Shown here one piece after another: positions 23,061-36,199 of a DNA stretch of 64,000 nucleotides. The notes below the pieces were generated by a model, which worked only from the letters and a program-made list of their open reading frames with translations, had not been told where the DNA came from and did no database searches. How positions within the stretch are numbered: position 1 is the stretch's first letter; every line of letters starts with the position of its first letter. The stretch lies in contig NC_081824.1 in NCBI RefSeq assembly GCF_030867095.1, positions 116,940,162 through 117,004,161 of the forward strand, written 5' to 3'. The DNA is from Alligator mississippiensis. Its lineage: Eukaryota; Chordata; Crocodylia; Alligatoridae. The position numbers were made by a program, and so were the translations under genes.

Positions 23061-24049
23061 ACCCGCACCACAGGATCATCTTCCCTCTCCTGTTAACAGG
23101 GAAAAGAAGGCAGAAAGCTCAAGTTAACTAAAGGCCTCGATTATGCAACTTATAAAGGGAGTGGGTATACTGAGATGATTGGAACATACAGATCTTGTTT
23201 GTGGAGATCTTGTACTAATGTAACATCAGGGCAAACTCTGTCATGTGACCTCAGTGCCTGACTTATGAGTAATTATTCCTTTCACCCACTGTTGAAACAA
23301 ACAAATTGGGTTTTTGTCATTAAAATAGGGTTCAAAATGACCATTGGAAACTGGGATTTCCCACATAAACATCTCAGAAAGTATCTTGGTTTTACCATGG
23401 AGCACTTAGCCAACTTAACCAGCATACATTTATTAAATGAGGTTTTGTGAACAAAGGCAGTTTTTTAAATTAAAAGAGATCAAAACACACAAGATATATT
23501 AGCAGAAAAATGAAAATGAGATAATTCAAGTGGCTTGATAAAAAGCAGACATGGGTTATAACCATGAAGTTTGGATTTGAAGATAGGAACTCGAATTGCC
23601 TTTAAATCCAGTGGTATTTGAACATGAAATGCTGATCCACGTCATGAAAATAAATGATAAAAAAGATTAAACCTATTTTAGAAAAAGAAAGGGAATAAAA
23701 GAAGCATGATTAACAGAAATTTTCAGACACATCTTCCCTTTTGCTTTCACCAACTTGACAGAGAAAAATGATATGCCTCACTGAGAAACCTAACTGCTAT
23801 CCTCACCAATTCATTTACTCCTGTTTCAGGTGTCTGTAAGCATCATCACTCACATCTGTTTACAAACCATCTTCAAAATGATGAGCAAGAAAAAAACTCA
23901 TCAGGCAATAAAGTAGATGGAGTTCAAAGAGAAAAAAACCATGGCTCAGTACTTATGACACCATTTGTAAATATATTTGCATGCAAAAATATTGATTAAA
24001 ATGATGGTATGAAACAAGATTCCTCTTTACTAGATCATAATTCATCCTG
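23061..24049. other. No feature recognised
   Basis: AT-rich DNA without a recognisable gene or repeat. Confidence 0.4.
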
Positions 24050-24345
24050 TGCCCAAGGTTCAAATTACACTTGGGGGTCTGTAAAAAATATTGGCCAGGT
24101 TCGGGGCTGTTTGCTTGGGTCCCCACCAGTACCGTGGGGCTGAGGCCAGCAGCAGTGGCAGCTGGAAGGAACTGCCACCGTTGCCACCTGGGCTGCTTAG
24201 AAAGGTGCAGAGCAAGCTGGGGGTTGTGTGCAGCGGTGCATGGGCCCCACCGCTGTTGTGGGGGGTGGGGAGAAGGAGTGCTGACTGACCCATGGGGGGG
24301 TGGGGGGATCATCTCTTATGTGGGGGCTTGGGTGCTCCATAATTT
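24050..24345. other. GC-rich island, probable DNA-transposon interior
   Basis: A GC-rich block (CAGCAGTGGCAGCTGG, GGGCCCCACCGC, a GGGGGGG run) sits in AT-rich surroundings and looks like the interiors of the hAT-type elements elsewhere in the window. I could not identify termini or a target duplication. Confidence 0.35.
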
Positions 24346-24461
24346 AAACACTGGCTGTGTTTAAAATATGACGATGCTTTACAGATAAGAGATATGGGGC
24401 CAGATACCCAAATACTCCCAGTAACTGATGCTAAGGAACTATTTATGCTTTCTCAACTTTG

Positions 24462-24502
24462 GAGTTTTTGTTGTTGTTGTTGTTTTTTGTTTTGTTTTTT
24501 TT
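24462..24502. repeat. (GTT)n / T-rich simple repeat
   Basis: Several TTG units followed by T-runs broken by single Gs. A low-complexity tract. Confidence 0.9.
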
Positions 24503-25589
24503 GCTGGAGTGCTCCTGGGTCTAGTGTAGACCAGCTCTGAGTCATACCAGTTGCTGGCAGCCCCTAATGACTGTTCCTGCTCAAGTCACATCCCTCCATG
24601 CCCCACTTCCCTGAAAACACCCACTGTACTGGGGACCTAAAAAGGATGGGATAGGAAGTATTGAGTGCTGTGGTAAATCCTTAGCGGAATTACAAAGGTA
24701 ATATGACCGCAATAAAGGCTAGGCCCAATAGTACACTTGTGCTATGGTAAAACACAGTGAATGATAGCCACAAAGAATCAGTAACTAAATGGTCAGATGA
24801 ATGAATACTACAGTTAGACTTGGTAATTAGTTTGCTGGGCGTATGTGTCAATGGTCCCACTAGATAATCATATACTCTTTTAAATTTAAGGGTTCTTTGT
24901 TAGGATTTTGGAGGTTTGTGTGGGACTGGGCTAAGAGGAGTGAGAGAGATGGAAGTGATTGGAGGGAAGGAGAAAGGGAGAAAGAGAGTGGTGGAGAAAC
25001 TGTGGACTGGAACTAGTCAGGGAAGAGGAGGGAAAGGGAAGGGGACAAACAAGGATCAGAGACAAATGGTGTTGATATGACGAGGCAAAGAGGAAACTAA
25101 AATTCTAATAGTGGGATTCAAAAAAGAGGCAACTGAAAGGCAGCCAGGTGAAGCACAGAATACAGGAGTTGTGTCCGTGACAGAAAGAAGGCAGACAACA
25201 TTTTCTTTTATTTTGGACCCAGTCCTTGGAAGAATAACACAATGACACTGTGTGTAGGAGGTGGCTCTTACTGAATGGAAATGCTGTAAGTGGAACAATT
25301 CTGGCTTTACCCCAGAGGATCTGGTCTAAGAATAATGAGGTTACTGTAGGTGCCGTCAGGGTAATCACAGTCCTAGAGAACAAAAGGAAGAGATTACATT
25401 TAAACAGATACTTTGATAGACATTACAGTTTATATATAAACATTTGAAAGCCAAAACAGTCCAAGGCTAAATTATATTTTTAATTATTATAAGCAATAAT
25501 ACTTAAAACAATTATTTGCTCTCCTCTTATTGTGTCCAACTAAATCTCAAAAAATTGCAAACATGAGAACTCTAATTAATTTAGCTGTC
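24503..25589. other. No gene seen
   Basis: Apart from a purine-rich patch at about 24940-25050, nothing is recognised. Confidence 0.4.
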
Positions 25590-25745
25590 TATATCCCCGA
25601 TGAGGTAGACATTCTTATTTCCACATTACAAAGACGGAAACTTGGGTATGGGGAAATTGTAACTTGCCGACGGTAAAACAGGAAGTCTATGACATAGCTG
25701 AACAGAACTCAGATCAAAAGAATTCCAGTCTTGTGATTTAATCAC
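25590..25745 (-). mobile_element. Probable MIR-type SINE remnant
   Basis: TTATTTCCACATTACAAAGA, then GGAAACTTGGGTATGGGGAA, then AACAGGAAGTCTATGACATA, then GAACTCAGATC follow the complement of MIR in the right order. Confidence 0.6.
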
Positions 25746-26769
25746 AAGATCATTTTTTCTCTCCTTTACTTTGTAATTTTTGAAAGTTTTTAAAACCATG
25801 AGAATTCATAAGGCATGATGTAATAACCTTTACATCCCATTCCTGCATAACATATTATATAGGCACTATGAACTGTGTAGGAATACAATATGTCTAGTAT
25901 AAAATAACCATCCAAGGTGTGTATTCAACATATTTCAGCAGGACATGCAAGTATACAGGTCTAAACCTTAAACATGAGTAGTGATTGTTGTGTGCCTCCA
26001 CAGATGCATTCCACTGGAAACACCTTAAACAAACGCCTGGTCTTAAGGAGGAACAGGTCATGCATGCTCTAAAAACCGGATCTCTCTGGATCTGAAAGGG
26101 CTCTCTCCACAAAAAGTTGATTGCAGTGCCTACTTTTGAGGCATCTTGTTGCCTAATGGAATCCACAGGGCCAAGTTAGACATCCAGAGATTCTCCATAC
26201 AGTCAGTGGGGAGAATGAGGAGTCTGTAAATGGGATCCATAAACACGAGAAGGCTGAGTGAGAAGCCACCTCAGTCAGCTGGTAGGAAATGCTGAGAAGA
26301 TAGGGTTTTAGGTCCAGCTTGTCAGAACATGAGGAATCTCCCCGTAGCCCAGTCAGGTGCATACCTCCATTCGCAATTCACAGCTATGATTCTCTTATGG
26401 TGTTAGGTACCTAAGCTAGCCCTCTCTCACAGAAAAGGAGAGAGGTGATGACATTCTCTACATGAAAAATTAAATATCCACAGGAAAAGAGACTGAAACC
26501 CTTTTGTGAATCTAGTTCTAAGCCTACTACAGTACACCATCTGAGTCACAGCAGGAGATGAACATAAAAGGTGGGGCTTTATTGCCACTGTATATTTTGC
26601 TTCCTTATCTGTCTTATCATCATACACTCTCTTCTTTAAAGTTAAATCTCATTCCTCACTGATCCAACAACATTTCAGATGGTCTGATTAATAGTTTTCT
26701 GCACTTGGTGTACTTAATACCATGTTTTAATTTGATGACAGTCAAATAATATTCTTCTCCTAGCTTGTT
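25746..26769. other. No feature recognised
   Basis: No gene or repeat recognised. Short open frames on the minus strand have no motif. Confidence 0.4.
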
Positions 26770-27125
26770 AATGACTAGGCAAAATAATGCCTAGTCCCAG
26801 AAGAGAACACTAAGCTCTATGGAAACCCACTTGATACCACTTATATTCTGATGTAACACCACTAGTAATAATATGTTGTTTCTCATCTGTCAGCCAGCTT
26901 TTTATCCATATTTATTGCATTATTACCTAGACAATACTCACCAAGCTCTGTAAAGAACAACGATGCCAACTGAAACTCACCCAGTCTCTACAAGCTTTCT
27001 GTATGTTGCTGTGTCAAAGGCTTTCCTAAAATCCAGACAAACTGCGTCCACTGTATTTTCCTTATCTACCTGTCTGTTTCTGAAAAAGCCTATCAAGTTT
27101 ATCTGGCAGAGGTGAGTGTTCTCAG
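26770..27125 (-). mobile_element. Old CR1 LINE fragment (RT domain)
   Basis: On the minus strand, about 27070-26990 reads VDAVCLDFRKAFDTATYRKL, the conserved RT core of CR1 (usually [17 protein letters not shown]). Toward lower coordinates a worn version of the SGVPQGS segment can be made out near 26820. Stops and indels are frequent. Both ends are lost. Confidence 0.75.
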
Positions 27126-27781
27126 GCCTCTTGCTTGGACATGTTAACAGGCCAAATTTATACCTTGTTGGACTCCCCTGAAATCAATGACAGTCTTGTA
27201 ATGATAATTTATCATTAGAAATTGTATTTCAGTATTTTGCCTGAAATTAACATTTGATTTACCCATGAAGTGACCTTTTAAAATGGATAACAGTGAAATG
27301 AATAATAGGAATGCCACAGCATGATATGAAGAGGAGTCCGACATGTTTCAATAATTCCTTGTGAGTGATAGTATTAATGTAACACAGCATACTAGGGAAA
27401 CTCCACCCCGTCCCATCCCAACTGCAGCCAATATAATGTGCTGTGTTTTGTGTGTGCATGTATCACATTAGCTCTGAGTAGCCAGGATTCCATGCCTACA
27501 CAAGGAAAAATAACAAGCAGAAGTAAAAACTTACAGAAACTCATGGGAACACACCTGCATTCCCTCCCAGTAACTGAGAAGATAATAGGCAATTTTGCTA
27601 AAGTGAGCAGTTATAACCAATTACCTATTATAACCTGTAATCAAGTTGATGACATCTCTGGTCCAGAGTGAAAATACCTTTATTCTTACTTTTCTTCTCA
27701 CACATCAAGTGGGAAAATGTGTTAATTTCCCACCCGCCTGACTTCTTTAGAGATTAAGCTAGCTAGCTGTCAAGGTACTAA
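27126..27781. other. No feature recognised
   Basis: AT-rich DNA between two CR1 copies. Confidence 0.4.
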
Positions 27782-28826
27782 CCAGAGAGTCGTGGTGGAT
27801 GGGTCGGTCTCGACCTGGAAGGGTGTGGGCAGTGGGGTCCCGCAGGGCTCGGTCCTGGGACCGATACTCTTTAATGTCTTCATCAGTGACTTGGACGAGG
27901 GAGTCAAATGTACTCTGTCCAAGTTTGCAGATGACACAAAGCTATGGGGAGAAGTGGACACACCGGAGGGCAGGGAACAGCTGCAGGCAGACCTGGATAG
28001 GTTGGACAAGTGGGCAGAAAACAACAGGATGCAGTTCAACAAGGAGAAATACAAAGTGCTGCACCTACGGAGGAAAAATGTCCAGCACACCTACAGCCTA
28101 GGGAATGACCTGCTGGGTGGCACAGAGGTGGAAAGGGATCTTGGAGTCCTAGTGGATTCCAAGTTGAACATGAGCCGGCAGTGTGACGAAGCCATCAGAA
28201 AAGCCAATGGCACTTTATCGTGCATCAGCAGATGCATGACGAATAGGTCCAGGGAGGTGATGCTTCCCCTCTATCGGGCGCTGGTCAGACCGCAGTTGGA
28301 GTACTGCGTGCAATTCTGGGCGCCACACTTCAAGAAGGATGCGGATAACCTGGAGAGGGTCCAGAGAAGGGCAACTCGTATGGTCAAGGGCCTGCAGACC
28401 AAGCCCTACGAGGAGAGACTAGAGAAACTGGACCTTTTCAGCCTCCGCAAGAGAAGGTTGAGAGGCGACCTTGTGGCTGCCTTTAAGTTCATCGGGGGGC
28501 ACAGAAGGGAATTGGTGAGTATTTATTCACCAAGGCTCCCCTGGGGGTTACAAGAAACAATGGCCACAAGCTAGCAGAGAGCAGATTTAGATTGGACATT
28601 AGGAAGAACTTCTTCACAGTTTGAGTGGCCAAGGTCTGGAACGGGCTCCCAAGGGAGGTGGTGCTCTCCCCTACCCTGGGGGTCTTCAAGAGGAGGTTAG
28701 ATGAGTATCTAGCTGGGGTCATCTAGACCCAGCACTCTTTCCTGCTTATGCAGGGGGTCGGACTCGATGATCTATTGAGGTCCCTTCCGACCCTAACATC
28801 TATGAATCTATGAATCTATGAATAAC
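27782..28826 (+). mobile_element. Young CR1 LINE, 5'-truncated
   Basis: The copy starts inside RT at [20 protein letters not shown] and continues through [19 protein letters not shown], the intact active site SKFADDTKL and the C-terminal region to the 3' UTR. It ends in three or four ATCTATGA units. The frame from 27792 stays open until a one-base loss near 28492 (the usual ATCACGGGGGCACAG reads ATCGGGGGGCACAG). Further on, a CGA codon has become TGA near 28621. Sequence is close to the copies at 49960-50983 and 61275-62227, so this was a recently active subfamily. It cannot move by itself. Confidence 0.96.
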
Positions 28827-28838
28827 TGAGAGTTGAGA

Positions 28839-30705
28839 ATCACAGAATCATAGAAAAGTAGGGCTAGAAGGGATCTCAGGAGGTATCTAGCTCAACCCCT
28901 GGCCTGAGGCAGGATCATCCTCAACCATCCCATCCAAATCCATACTAAAACTAGACAATCAACCCTATTGCACTGCTATAAGGCATCTAAATCTGGCAAA
29001 GCAGAGGGACAATGGAAGTCAGTACCCTGTGGCTGCCAAGCTTGTTAAAAGGCAGGCAAGGTTGTTTGGGTGAATCTGATATCTTTTATTAGACCAACTT
29101 AAATAGTTGGAAAATAATTTTAAAGCAAGCTTTCGGGTTCAAAAACCCTTCGTCACACTGAGGAAGTTTCACCTGTTGGTGTGTGTTCACCAAGATATCA
29201 GATTCACCCAAAGAACCTTGTCTGCCTATGTCCTTAGACCAACATGGCTACAACTTCTGTCCCTGTAAGCTTGTTAAAATGAGCTTCAGAGATCCAAGAA
29301 AGAGGGCCATGCCCCCTGCTACAGAGCCGGGTAAAACCCCCACAGTCTGTATAAATCTGACCATGGGGTAAAATTTCTTCCTAACCCCAAATGTGATGAT
29401 CAGTGTGACCCTGAGCAGAGAGGCAAAACCCTTTAGTCAGACCCTCCAGTCGTGGATTTTAGTCCCAGCAGGAGTATTGGCACACCCAAGTAAAAATCCC
29501 CAACCTTTGCTGCAGCCAACACCTCATGTTTCTGAGGAAGGTGAACGAATCTCCTGATGTGTGTAGCAATAGGAGGGGGACAAGTTCTCCCAGGCCCATG
29601 TGGCAACAAGCAAAACCCAGAAGCATGTGAAATATGCATAGCAGAGCATAGCTGTAGCTACTCTTAGATCATCCCTGACCAATGCTTATCCAACTTCTTG
29701 AACACCTCGAATGATGGAGAGTCTGCAACTTCCCTAGACAATTTATTTGACTGCCTCAGTGCTCTAACAGTGAAGAAGCATTCCCTGATACCCCATCTAA
29801 ACCTTCTTTGCTCCAACTTGAAGCCATGGGTCCACACACTGCTCCTGGCAGCAAGGGAGAAAAGGTATTCTCCCTCTTCTTTATGACAGCCCTTCAGATA
29901 TTTGAAGACTGCTATCATATCCCTTCTTAAGGACCTTTTCTGCAAAGTGAATATGCTCATTTCCTTCAGCCTCTCTTCATATGGCTTGCCTTCCAATCGC
30001 TTTATAACTTTTGCCACCAACCTCTGGACCCTGCGTCTAACTTCTCTTTTTAAAATGTGGAGCCCAAAATTGTACACAATATTCCAGATGAGGCCTAAGC
30101 AGTGCAGAACAGAGATACTGTCACCTCCTCTGTTTCTACTGATGCAGCCCAAGATCTCATTCTCATTCTGTGCAGCTGAGTCACACTGCAGACTCATATT
30201 AAGCCTGTCATCCATCAAAACTTCTAGATCCTCTCCGCAATATAGCCATCCAGCCAGTTATCACCCATCTTCTACTTGCATTTTTGATTAATCTTCCTGA
30301 GGTGTAGCATCTTGCATTTGTCAGTACTAGACTTCATTCGTTCAGCTCCAGCCTAGCTTTCCAATCTAACAAGATCCTGAATTGCGCTCCAGTCCTCCAG
30401 TGTGTTTGCAGTCCTTCCCAGTTTCACATCTTCTGCAAATTTGCTCAAGAAGCATTTAATTCCAGCATCTAAAATGCTAATGAGCATGTTAAACACAGTT
30501 GGGTCCAGGATAGACCCCTGTGGGACTCCACTCCACTCAAAATTTCCTGCCATTCTGATATGGATCTATTTATAACTGCCTTTTGCTTGCAGCTATTGAG
30601 CCAGTTGTCTATTCACTTTGTAGTAGTGTTGTCTTGCCCAGATTTCTCCAATTTGTTTATGAGAAGTTCATGTGGGACTTCATTTTCCAAGGAATGCCAG
30701 AGATT
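28839..30705 (-). mobile_element. Older CR1 LINE with long 3' UTR, split by a SINE
   Basis: Read on the minus strand from about 30700, it gives VPHELLINKLEKSG, SISEWQEILSG, a degraded active site (FAEDVKL), then LNMSLQCDSAAQNENEILGC, VKRKPYEERL-like text and LDKHWSGMI near 29664. A 3' UTR of some 800 bases follows and ends in the complement of a TTCTATGATTCTGTGA tail at 28839. Its UTR matches the plus-strand copy ending at 63393, so both belong to a long-UTR subfamily. The UTR is interrupted at 29051-29266 by a SINE. Many frameshifts show it is old. Confidence 0.9.
29038..29279. mobile_element. SINE-like insertion with 13-bp target duplication
   Basis: The insert at 29051-29266 (216 bp) is flanked by AAGCTTGTTAAAA at 29038-29050 and 29267-29279, a length typical of LINE-mobilised retroelements. 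On the minus strand it starts with a tRNA-like A-box region (GTAGCCATGTTGGTC) and contains GGGTTTTTGAACCCG. The overall layout recalls a tRNA-related SINE type widespread in turtles and crocodilians. Unusually for a SINE, both outer ends carry an inverted repeat: AGGCAGGCAAGGTTGTTTGG on the left and AGGCAGACAAGGTTCTTTGG in complement on the right, continuing into GTGAATCTGATATCTT. Confidence 0.72.
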
Positions 30706-31261
30706 TATCATGTGATTTGGGGGAAGCCAGATCATGTCCCTGTGACACAGCTACCTCGTCTAATGTTGGAAGATTGGAATAACTCCCAATCTTGTACAGG
30801 GGGTATATGGTTTACTACATTAATATTTGTCTTGAGATCTTCATATGAATGAACTACAATTCTTCCACTCTGAGAACAGGAAAATACAACGTAGAAACCT
30901 TCATCTTTGGAAACAAAGGATCTCTCATTCCTGAGGATCAGATTCTGAAACACTTACAAATATGCGGTAATATTCAACTCCTCAGGTCCAGCCATAATCA
31001 CTGGGAATATTCACTGAAAAAGGCGGTACCCTTTTTAAGTGCATCAAATTGTGACCCTGAGGGAATGGACTGGATTATTTGCCCAGACTCAAGGAAATAA
31101 ATTTACTGTGCCCATTTTGTACAAAAGGCAATGGCCCCAGTAGCAGCCTGCTGCTTCAGGAGACACCCCCTCCTCCCCTCTGCTACCCTGCTAGCTGAAC
31201 TAAAAAATATTATCATTACTCATTATGGTACCACATCACCATAGACCACATTAAGGAACAT
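30706..31261. other. No feature recognised
   Basis: No gene or repeat recognised upstream of the short Chompy-like fragment. Confidence 0.4.
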
Positions 31262-31322
31262 GGGCCTGATCCTGATCTCAGTGCCAGTGTAAATCAGTGA
31301 TACCACTGAGATCAGAGTTAAC
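31262..31322 (+). mobile_element. Chompy-like MITE fragment
   Basis: GGGCCTGATCCTGATCTCAG followed by a hairpin-forming GTGTAAATCAGTGATACCAC resembles Chompy MITE termini. Only one end is preserved. Confidence 0.55.
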
Positions 31323-32162
31323 CCCCTAATTGTCTCCCAGAGAGAAAGAATAGAGCCAAGTGGGATCTCCAGAAGGATCAAGCCAGTAAAGACCCATCAG
31401 CAGTGCTGAAGTGACAGTAGCAATAATACCAGTGTCTGATAATCATTACCAGTCTCCTGTACACCTTTTTTGTTTACATCTGTTTGACTTCCTTTTGTTT
31501 TATGAGGCTGCTATTTTAAGCAGTGCAAAAGGTGACCTGGCTTGCTGCAATTCTTTGAGTCCATATCTGCAGAAAGACTTTCTCCAACCCCAGCTGGCAA
31601 CAAGATGTTCTGCACCTATGAATCATGCCTGAATCACCTGTCCAAGGGCCAAGAACATCCAGTCTCCTCACTGGGGAAACAGCAAACTCACTAGTTTACA
31701 CAACAAGATTAACCAAAAGGGACAGGTGAGACATCTTGTGGGTTGTTACCAGCCCTGGTTTACAATGTACTAAAACACCAGTGCCTAGCAACAATTTGGA
31801 GGCTGGATTAAATTAGAGGTTTGGTTTGGTTTGGTTTTTCCAGTTGATTCAATTTTTCTTTTCAGTTCCAAGCAGGAAATTGTCAGCAACCAAAGTCTGA
31901 AAAAACATTGAAGGAAGATTAGAGGCAGCTTTTGTTAACTACAAGCCCACTATTACCAAAACAAAGTGCTAAAGTCATGCAGTATTAATGATGCCCTGTG
32001 GGAAGTCACAAGGAAACACCCATCTTCAGCATGAGCAAACAGGTCAGACAATGCTTTTGGCTGGTCTCTTAATCTCAGGCTCTTCTCCATAAATTTTGTA
32101 ATGTGCATCCTCATAAACAATAAAATTCATTAGGGCAGGTCTACTGAGGCCCTGACTTCAGG
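31323..32162. other. No gene seen; (TTTGG)n patch
   Basis: A short run of GGTTT units lies at about 31819-31843. Nothing else is recognised. Confidence 0.4.
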
Positions 32163-32212
32163 AATCATAGAATCATAGAAATTAAAGGCTGGAAGTGACG
32201 CCGTAGATCCAC
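32163..32212 (-). mobile_element. CR1 LINE 3'-tail fragment
   Basis: AATCATAGAATCATAGAAAT followed by TAAAGGCTGGAAGTGAC is the complement of a CR1 3' end. Only about 50 bases remain. Confidence 0.75.
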
Positions 32213-32984
32213 AGTGCACAGGAAGTTCAATCTTTATTTATACTGGGATAACTGGGAGGTGAGCCTGTGTCTACCCTCTCCATCATGGAGACTAGATGTA
32301 ATGGCCTCAGTAACATGAGAACACACTGTGGGTGATACCTATGATCATATCTCTAAATTTCCCCCACTGTGCAAAAAAAGTTACCTTTAGGATACAGAGT
32401 AGAGGTAAGATTTGTGAAATATTTGCATCTCCTACTCTAAATTGGATAGAAGCACTGAAAAATATGTCTTCTAGTCTTCTTTCTTTGTGCCTTTTCTGAC
32501 ATAGTGAGGTGTCTACATGATGGCTTTCTCACAACAGTAAATGCAGACAGGATTAGGTGCAGGCCCTCTTTTTTTCTCTCTCAGAAATACTGGCACTGTT
32601 GCATGAGAAATATATTTGAATTGATGACAAATCCAGGAGAGAGTTCTCTGGAACAGTATTACTGCTGCTCACTAAAAATAGGCCCCAATTTTACCTCCAG
32701 GCTTCATTTATCTCTCTTTGATTGGAAGAAAAATTATTATATGTGCACCAGGTGTTTTATTAACTGAGTTGAAGCACTTTCACTAGACACACCTCAATCT
32801 GTGAGGCTCAAAAGGATTTCCCTTTCACTCATCCTGACAAAAACAGGTTGCTCCCTTATAGTCTCATAATGTACCTAAATCAAACTGTGACTCACACTGG
32901 GCTTGCCTCAAAGAACAGTTTCTTCATTTGAGAGTGTCAGACATATTGAACACATCAAGTAATTTAGTTTCACAACATTTGGGG
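32213..32984. other. No feature recognised
   Basis: No gene or repeat recognised. Confidence 0.4.
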
Positions 32985-33085
32985 GGAAGGATTATTAGTC
33001 AATTCTTGATGTGGGGAAAATCAAGACATGAGAAGGTTAAGTAAGTGGCACAGGTAGTGAACTCAGGAATATGATTCATGTAGCA
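32985..33085 (-). mobile_element. Possible MIR-type SINE remnant
   Basis: GAGAAGGTTAAGTAAGTGGC, then ACAGGTAGTGAACTCAGGAA, resembles the complement of the MIR core. It is weak. Confidence 0.4.
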
Positions 33086-35923
33086 ATGTTGGGAACATGA
33101 TTCAAGAATTGTAACTTTCAGTCCCCTGCTTTAGCCAGTAGGTGCAATCCTTTCCTTAATGTGCTTCCCCTTGTATCCCCATCTAAAAATAAAAGATGCT
33201 GCAAGGCTTCTATGTTTACCAAGAGTTCCTCAGTATGATATAATTAAATGCTTATGCACAATGTTGTCAGTACAGAAAGACACAAGTTTTTTTCTGGAAT
33301 AGGAAAAAAGACACAATTTAATCTATGCTCTGCATCAAAAGGATGGTAACTGCAAATGAGCAGTTGCTAATCTCACAATATGGCAAGGAGGGACTAGACT
33401 GGAAGACTTGCACTATAATCATTTAGTATCATAGCGGAGGACTATACAACATACCTGACATGGTTAGTGTTCAGCTCCATATATGCTCCTAATCAGGCTA
33501 TATTTAACATGCACATGATGAACCAGCTGTTTGTATCACAGGGATCACTGTCATCCAGATGCTCACAGCATCCAGATTTATCTAGGTTTGTGTTCATTTT
33601 TCTTCTTGTAGCAGCACGCATGATTGTGATTTGGAATAATAATTCTGTGTATCTAATAGCTATCCCAAAAAGCAGTCAATTAATTGAGTTGTGTGGAGGG
33701 ACAGAGTTTGATTTTTAAATTTTTCTATAGTTTAAAGATAAAAGATGACTACATAGATGACACAATGGCTACTTTTTCTGTCTATCTTGTTTAAGCATTC
33801 ATACCATGCCCATTAAAACAGGAAACACAAGTGGCAAAACTGTGCTTATCAAACATTTACATTTTAAAACTGAGCCTTTGATGTGGTCTACTTGTACTTT
33901 TTCCTCTGAGAAAGTTCCCTAGACTTTTTCTGCAGGAAGCAATAGAGAATAAATCAACTTAGTTTCCTCCCATCTGTTTCACAAAATCTGTCTCTGCAAG
34001 GAAATTCATGTTACAAGTTTGCCATTGCAAATGAAGGTTAGCCTATCCTGGCATAGTTTCCTGCGCAGTTTCACAGAGCCACATCACATATTCTGCAATA
34101 CTGTTCCTTTCTGGTGCTACAATCACTAGCTGTGGTTAGATGATATTTTAGTCCTGTTAAAGTCCAATGAATTCCCTGTCCTGGGGTGTGTGCACCTCAC
34201 TTCCATCCCACAGATAGTAGGTATCTCAACCTCTTCTTCAGCCTCCATCACTATCACAGCAATAGAAAGCAATGTTAGTTTCTGCATCCTAGCTGTGGTG
34301 CCCCTTCTTAGCAAAATGTGTGAGACTTTCCAGATCCCATGATGCTACAGAAACTGTATATAGTTTTCTTCCAACATTCAAGATGAGCTATGGGGTCCTA
34401 CTGAAACTAAAGGGGAGAATACACCTGGAAATATTTTAATAGTGCCCAATACTTTCTCCAAGAATCCAATATAAGTCCTCTTAGGCAAGAAAAAACAGTA
34501 ATTCTGCAATGTCAACATTATCAACATGGGACTTATTGGCCTCTCTAACTCTGCTGAAAGAAGGAAGCAGCCAAAGATATGAATAAAATCTTTGTAAAGT
34601 TTCACAAAGCTATTCTATGGAATTTAACCAGCATTTAGTAACAATTAAACCAATTTAATGCATTAGGGAACACCGCTGCTTGGTGTTCTAATATTTTTTC
34701 TGACTATTAGAAAAACACTGTGGTAGCTAAACTTATGCAAATACCTGTGGGCTAGTATGTGATTAATAAACAGAAAGAAAAAAAATCAGTCCCAAAGTGC
34801 CAGCATCAGCACCCATTTACATTCCTCTACCAGTTCCAGCACACCCCAACATCCATGGCCCAAAGCACTTCCTCCTACAGTACAGTACGCAAGAATAGAT
34901 CTTACTTATCATTCTGAACTGGTCTGTGTGAAGAAGATGAAGAGGAATCTAAGTGTTTTGCTTCATTTGAATAGGCAAAGAGAGCAGTTGTATGCCTGTA
35001 TTAAGGAAAAGGCATACATTAAAATGTTAAAATATTAACCTTGGTAGTTCAACTGATGTCACTGCCAGATTATATAACTTCCTGGCACTTGCATTCAGTT
35101 TTCTTTCATTTTCAGGGACTACCTTTTAGTAACATGTGAGCTTAGAAAGCCCATTTACTCCATGCCTCAGGCTTCAAACTAGAAAGAAGGACAATCACCA
35201 GGTCACTGAAAGTATTTGTACTGGGATTTGTTTATCAGGCCCACCCCTTTTCAAACATTAGATTATGGTGTGGCGAGGTGTTTGCATGAATTAATTCTTC
35301 CAGCTGAAATGATTGTTCTCGAAGAAAACAGGATTCAAAGAAAATGGGGCAACAGCTCAGAAGACTGGAAGCCATATCATTGCGTAAATGGAGAGAGCAC
35401 GCCAACGCCTCTAAGTTAAGTACAGCGTTGCAGCCATAAATACAAGGTTAAAGGTAATAAACAGGACAAAGAATGTTATTCCTGGCCAACAAGTTACACT
35501 TGACAAGCAACAAGGAAAAGACTATAAGAAAAATATCTCCTATAATTAAGCCCTACAATAGCAGATGAGAACCACATTTAAGCACATGTGCCTGCAGGTG
35601 CACGCTTTCTGTCAGTTCTTGCAACAACAGGTGCTGAGATTACATATTTGGGCCACCCCATTCAACAAGTGCTACTTAATGATTCAGTCACCTGACCAAC
35701 GATATCTAAGCCAGGTGCTGCACTATTTCTGCACAGGCTGCTGTAATAGGATTTACTGTTTGCTGTGTCTTGCTGTTTGTACTCCAGATTTGCACATATG
35801 CCAAGGGTTGCAATCTTGATCCTTAGTTGTTCAGCAGCCCTCAGATTACACAAACTGGGAATACCAGCAACAGGAAATACTGCTTAACATATGTCTATCT
35901 ACTCAGGCACAGTGAGATGCAGA
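33086..35923. other. Repeat-poor stretch, no gene seen
   Basis: Nearly 3 kb without a transposon that I recognise and without a convincing exon. The open frames at 33467-33718 and 35565-35819 have no recognisable motif. Confidence 0.4.
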
Positions 35924-36110
35924 CAGTGGTGTAACTAGGGTGGAACAACTGGAGTAACTTCCCTGGCCATGGACTTTTGGAGGAGGACAAAAACTGGCAA
36001 TAACACCAGCAGCACCGGCAGCCGGATGTCACCACTGCTCATGTGTGGCAGCTGTCTCAGGTGCCCAGCTGCTTTGTCACACTGCTGGACCCAAAGGTAA
36101 CCCAGAGGGG
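35924..36110 (+). mobile_element. Possible hAT-type fragment
   Basis: It starts CAGTGGTGTAACTAGGGTGG, a plausible hAT terminus shared in part with the segments at 4303 and 5630. A GC-rich interior follows. No right terminus or duplication is recognised. Confidence 0.4.
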
Positions 36111-36199
36111 TCATCCAATCTGATTCAATGTTCACAGGTCAACAACTTACTAGACAGTAAGCTTTGTAAACCTGATTGGCAGACAGTTGCTATGTCATT

